From positions 1-46,339 of the forward strand of contig JAQUIG010000020.1 in NCBI GenBank assembly GCA_028683435.1: a stretch of 46,339 nucleotides of DNA, written 5' to 3'. This document shows, piece after piece, positions 44,482-46,339 of this stretch (position 1 is its first letter; each line of letters starts with the position of its first letter). Origin of the DNA: Desulfuromonadaceae bacterium. GTDB lineage: Bacteria > Desulfobacterota > Desulfuromonadia > Geobacterales > Pseudopelobacteraceae. The notes below the pieces were generated by a model. That model was not told the origin of the DNA. It made no database searches and saw only the letters and a program-made list of their open reading frames with translations. Position numbers and translations under genes: made by a program.

Positions 44482-45522
44482 ATGAAAGCGCTCGTGTACC
44501 ATGGTCCAGGCAAACTTGCATTAGAGGATAAGCCCACTCCCGTCATCAGGAACCCAACAGATGCCATTGTCAGGATCACGAAGACGACAATTTGTGGAAC
44601 GGATTTGCATATCATGAAAGGTGATGTGCCAACGGTCACGGCTGGCCGAATCCTGGGGCACGAAGGTGTTGGAATCATCGAGCAGACAGGCGAAAACGTT
44701 TCAAACTTCAGCGTTGGCGACCACGTCCTGATTTCGTGCATATCTTCTTGCGGGAAGTGCACCAACTGCAAGAAAGGCATGTACTCGCATTGTGAGAACG
44801 GGGGGGGCTGGGTACTGGGGAATCTTATTGACGGAACTCAAGCCGAATATGTCCGGATTCCATTCGCAGACAATAGTCTCTATCCGATTCCTGCCGGATC
44901 CGACGAAGAAGCGCTCGTAATGTTGAGCGATATTCTGCCGACCGGGTTCGAATGTGGCGTCCTCAACGGCCAGGTCAAGCCAGGCGATACTGTGGCAATA
45001 ATCGGCGGGGGTCCAATCGGGTTGGCAACACTTCTGACAGCCCAATTCTACTCACCCGCGGAAATCATCATGATCGACATAGATGACAACCGTCTGGAGG
45101 TCTCCAGTAGGTTTGGAGCAACGAAGGCCATCAATAACAGTGATGGCAAAGCCGCCGAGAAGGTGATGACGCTCACCGGCAACCGAGGTGTGGACGTAGC
45201 GATAGAAGCCATAGGGATGTCATCGAGTTTCGACGTTTGCCAGGCAATCGTAGCGGCAGGCGGCCATATCGCCAACATTGGCGTGCATGGCACGCCCGTT
45301 CAGCTGAATTTGGACAAACTCTGGTCACACAACATCACCCTCACAACGCGTCTCGTAGATACGGTAACGACTCCGATGCTTTTGAAAACAGTGCTGTCTG
45401 GAAAGGTCCAGCCGAAGCAGCTGATTACGCACCACTTTGCTTTGAATGATGTCATGCAGGCATACGACACGTTTGGCAATGCAATGAAGGAGCGCGCCCT
45501 GAAAGTGATTATTACAAACTAG
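44482..45522 (+). CDS. Zinc-dependent alcohol dehydrogenase
   Basis: A 346-residue medium-chain NAD(P)-dependent dehydrogenase. Catalytic zinc ligands: C38 (TTICGTD) and H60-E61 (LGHEGVG). Structural zinc: C90, C93, C96 and C104 in CGKCTNCKKGMYSHC. The Rossmann glycine motif is GGGPIGLATL near 175. ATG at 44482 is preceded by AGGAGAATCACCC; the in-frame extension from 44449 is not conserved. The substrate is unknown, and the family includes secondary-alcohol and formaldehyde-type enzymes. It ends exactly where a catalase-tail remnant begins. Confidence 0.92.
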   Translation: MKALVYHGPGKLALEDKPTPVIRNPTDAIVRITKTTICGTDLHIMKGDVPTVTAGRILGHEGVGIIEQTGENVSNFSVGDHVLISCISSCGKCTNCKKGMYSHCENGGGWVLGNLIDGTQAEYVRIPFADNSLYPIPAGSDEEALVMLSDILPTGFECGVLNGQVKPGDTVAIIGGGPIGLATLLTAQFYSPAEIIMIDIDDNRLEVSSRFGATKAINNSDGKAAEKVMTLTGNRGVDVAIEAIGMSSSFDVCQAIVAAGGHIANIGVHGTPVQLNLDKLWSHNITLTTRLVDTVTTPMLLKTVLSGKVQPKQLITHHFALNDVMQAYDTFGNAMKERALKVIITN

Positions 45523-45605
45523 CGGGCGTACTGGATATCGGGGACAAAGCCGCATTCATTGCTGTGGCAAAGACACGCCAAACAGACTTGCTTAAGAAGC
45601 GATGA
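45522..45605 (+). pseudogene. Remnant of a large-catalase C-terminus
   Basis: Twenty-seven codons and a stop (AGVLDIGDKAAFIAVAKTRQ, then TDLLKKR) that match the end of the catalase at 35711, where [20 protein letters not shown] occurs. The first codon overlaps the last base of the alcohol dehydrogenase stop, and upstream codons in this frame do not continue the match. Only the tail of a DJ-1-like catalase domain is left; it lacks any start. It overlaps the ATG of a frame (45602) that leads into the PfpI gene. Confidence 0.65.
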
Positions 45606-45634
45606 GCAAAATTCTAGTTTTTACAGGAGGAGAT

Positions 45635-46138
45635 ATGAAAGCTTTGATTATAAGTGCGGACCATTTTGAGGACTCTGAACTGCTGGTCCCCTACTATCGC
45701 CTGAAGGAAGCGGGCATAAAAGTGACGGTGGCCTCACTGAAGCGCGGGGCCATCACCGGCAAACAGGGGTACGAGGTGGTTGTGGACAAAACCCTTGACG
45801 AGGTCAACCCCGACGACTATGCGATTCTGGTCCTGCCCGGGGGAAAGGCGCCGGCGGTGGTGAGAAAAGAGCCGAAGGCGCTGGAGATCGCGCGGAGCTT
45901 TTTTACAGGCAATAAACCGGTCGCCGCCATCTGCCACGGGCCGCAGATCTTGATCAGCGCCGGTCTATTGAAGGGGCGGCGTGCCACCTGCTACAAGTCG
46001 GTGGCTGATGAGCTGAAAGAGGCCGGCGCGCTCTATGAGGACCGGGAGGTGGTGGTTGATGGTAATCTGGTCACGTCCCGGCAACCGCCAGATCTCCCCG
46101 CGTTCATGCGCGAGACCATGAAACTGCTCGGCCTTTAG
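45635..46138 (+). CDS. PfpI/DJ-1 family protein (YhbO-like)
   Basis: A 167-residue single-domain protein of the DJ-1/PfpI superfamily (class-I glutamine-amidotransferase-like fold). The nucleophile is C100 in VAAICHGPQIL with H101 next to it, and E12 (HFEDSEL) is the partner acid. Relatives are stress-induced glyoxalase/deglycase or peptidase-like enzymes; the reaction is debated. AGGAGGAGAT stands just before the ATG at 45635, so the upstream ATG at 45602 is disfavoured. It may be a surviving part of a catalase-PfpI neighbourhood. Confidence 0.9.
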   Translation: MKALIISADHFEDSELLVPYYRLKEAGIKVTVASLKRGAITGKQGYEVVVDKTLDEVNPDDYAILVLPGGKAPAVVRKEPKALEIARSFFTGNKPVAAICHGPQILISAGLLKGRRATCYKSVADELKEAGALYEDREVVVDGNLVTSRQPPDLPAFMRETMKLLGL

Positions 46139-46192
46139 CGTGCCGTTACCAGCGCAAAAGGAGCTGGAGGCGATGATATATTGGAGCAAGCA

Positions 46193-46339
46193 ATGGAAAC
46201 TACCGACTCTTTCCAAACCGCCGATCGCCGGTTGCTCGTAAATCTCATGAAATCTGTAACGGCGGTGTTGGTCTATATTGCGCTGTTTGTGCCGGCGGCG
46301 GAGTTATCGGCAGCGACGGTGGAATACGACCTCACCATT
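46193..46339 (+). CDS. N-terminus of a probable multicopper oxidase (truncated by window end)
   Basis: The last 147 bases encode 49 residues: a hydrophilic start, a hydrophobic signal region (SVTAVLVYIALFVPAAELSA), and a mature start AATVEYDLTI. The EYDLTI sequence after an Ala-Ala cleavage site is how many CopA/PcoA-type multicopper oxidases begin. The rest lies outside the window, so the assignment rests on this short match and on the copper ATPase and cupredoxin genes nearby. TTGGAGC precedes the ATG at 46193. Confidence 0.55.
   Translation, partial: METTDSFQTADRRLLVNLMKSVTAVLVYIALFVPAAELSAATVEYDLTI

Overview
The window reads as chromosome of a Geobacter-like bacterium (Desulfuromonadota, Geobacterales). 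This is inferred from gene content, since no rRNA or taxonomic marker is present. The pointers are a GSU3473-type small protein, a PilZ and HDOD/EAL signalling style, a cytosolic Fe-SOD of the Geobacter type, DUF4124 proteins, a low-molecular-weight membrane stress protein set, and sigma-54 promoters. No tRNA, rRNA, CRISPR array, insertion sequence or prophage was seen.

Region 1 (1-7.0 kb) is metabolic and regulatory. It holds the 3' part of a PAS-GGDEF diguanylate cyclase, a truncated trpD remnant, ilvE, a Bcr/CflA-type exporter with a DUF1904 gene, and a MarR regulator with a palindromic operator. Then come a 30-residue membrane microprotein gene overlapping a TrmO/TsaA-type tRNA methyltransferase, an ABM-fold monooxygenase and a DUF309 protein.

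Region 2 (7.1-19.3 kb) is a potassium module. kup and kdpE form a leftward pair divergent from orf77-kdpA-kdpB-kdpC-kdpD, so the two-component partners KdpD and KdpE sit in opposite transcription units. A 0.5-kb divergent spacer carries an 11-bp-phased direct repeat that is a candidate KdpE site. A PAS-PAS histidine kinase and a small charged protein follow convergently.

Region 3 (19.5-46.3 kb) looks like an envelope, oxidative and copper stress island made of many short transcription units. It contains DUF3943 outer-membrane protein plus PAP2 phosphatase, small exported proteins, a collagen-like lipoprotein, a monoglyceride-lipase-like lipoprotein, an EAL-HDOD protein and a BON lipoprotein. 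It also has a Tat-type carotenoid oxygenase, a GT4 glycosyltransferase, two CsbD genes, a beta-barrel protein, an AI-2E-family permease, a Spy-like Met-rich protein and DUF3309 and Thivi_2564 membrane proteins. The remainder are a large catalase, a GSP17M-like protein, a cupredoxin, PilZ, DUF4124, DUF302, a Cu-type P1B ATPase, an Fe-SOD fused to DUF4124, a zinc alcohol dehydrogenase, a PfpI/DJ-1 protein and the start of a probable multicopper oxidase.

The most interesting signal is not a gene. Three unlinked transcription units of region 3 (DUF3943-PAP2, a small exported protein, csbD-omp) each carry a strong sigma-54 -24/-12 element. About 104-107 bp upstream of each lies the same dyad, with core GTCA-N4-TGAC followed by GG. 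A fourth unit (second csbD) has a sigma-54 element and a degenerate half-dyad at different spacing. This suggests an RpoN plus enhancer-binding-protein stress regulon whose activator is not encoded in this window. Several gene stumps (trpD, an lmo0937-type membrane protein, a catalase tail) and an in-frame DUF4124-SOD fusion show that the island has been rearranged.
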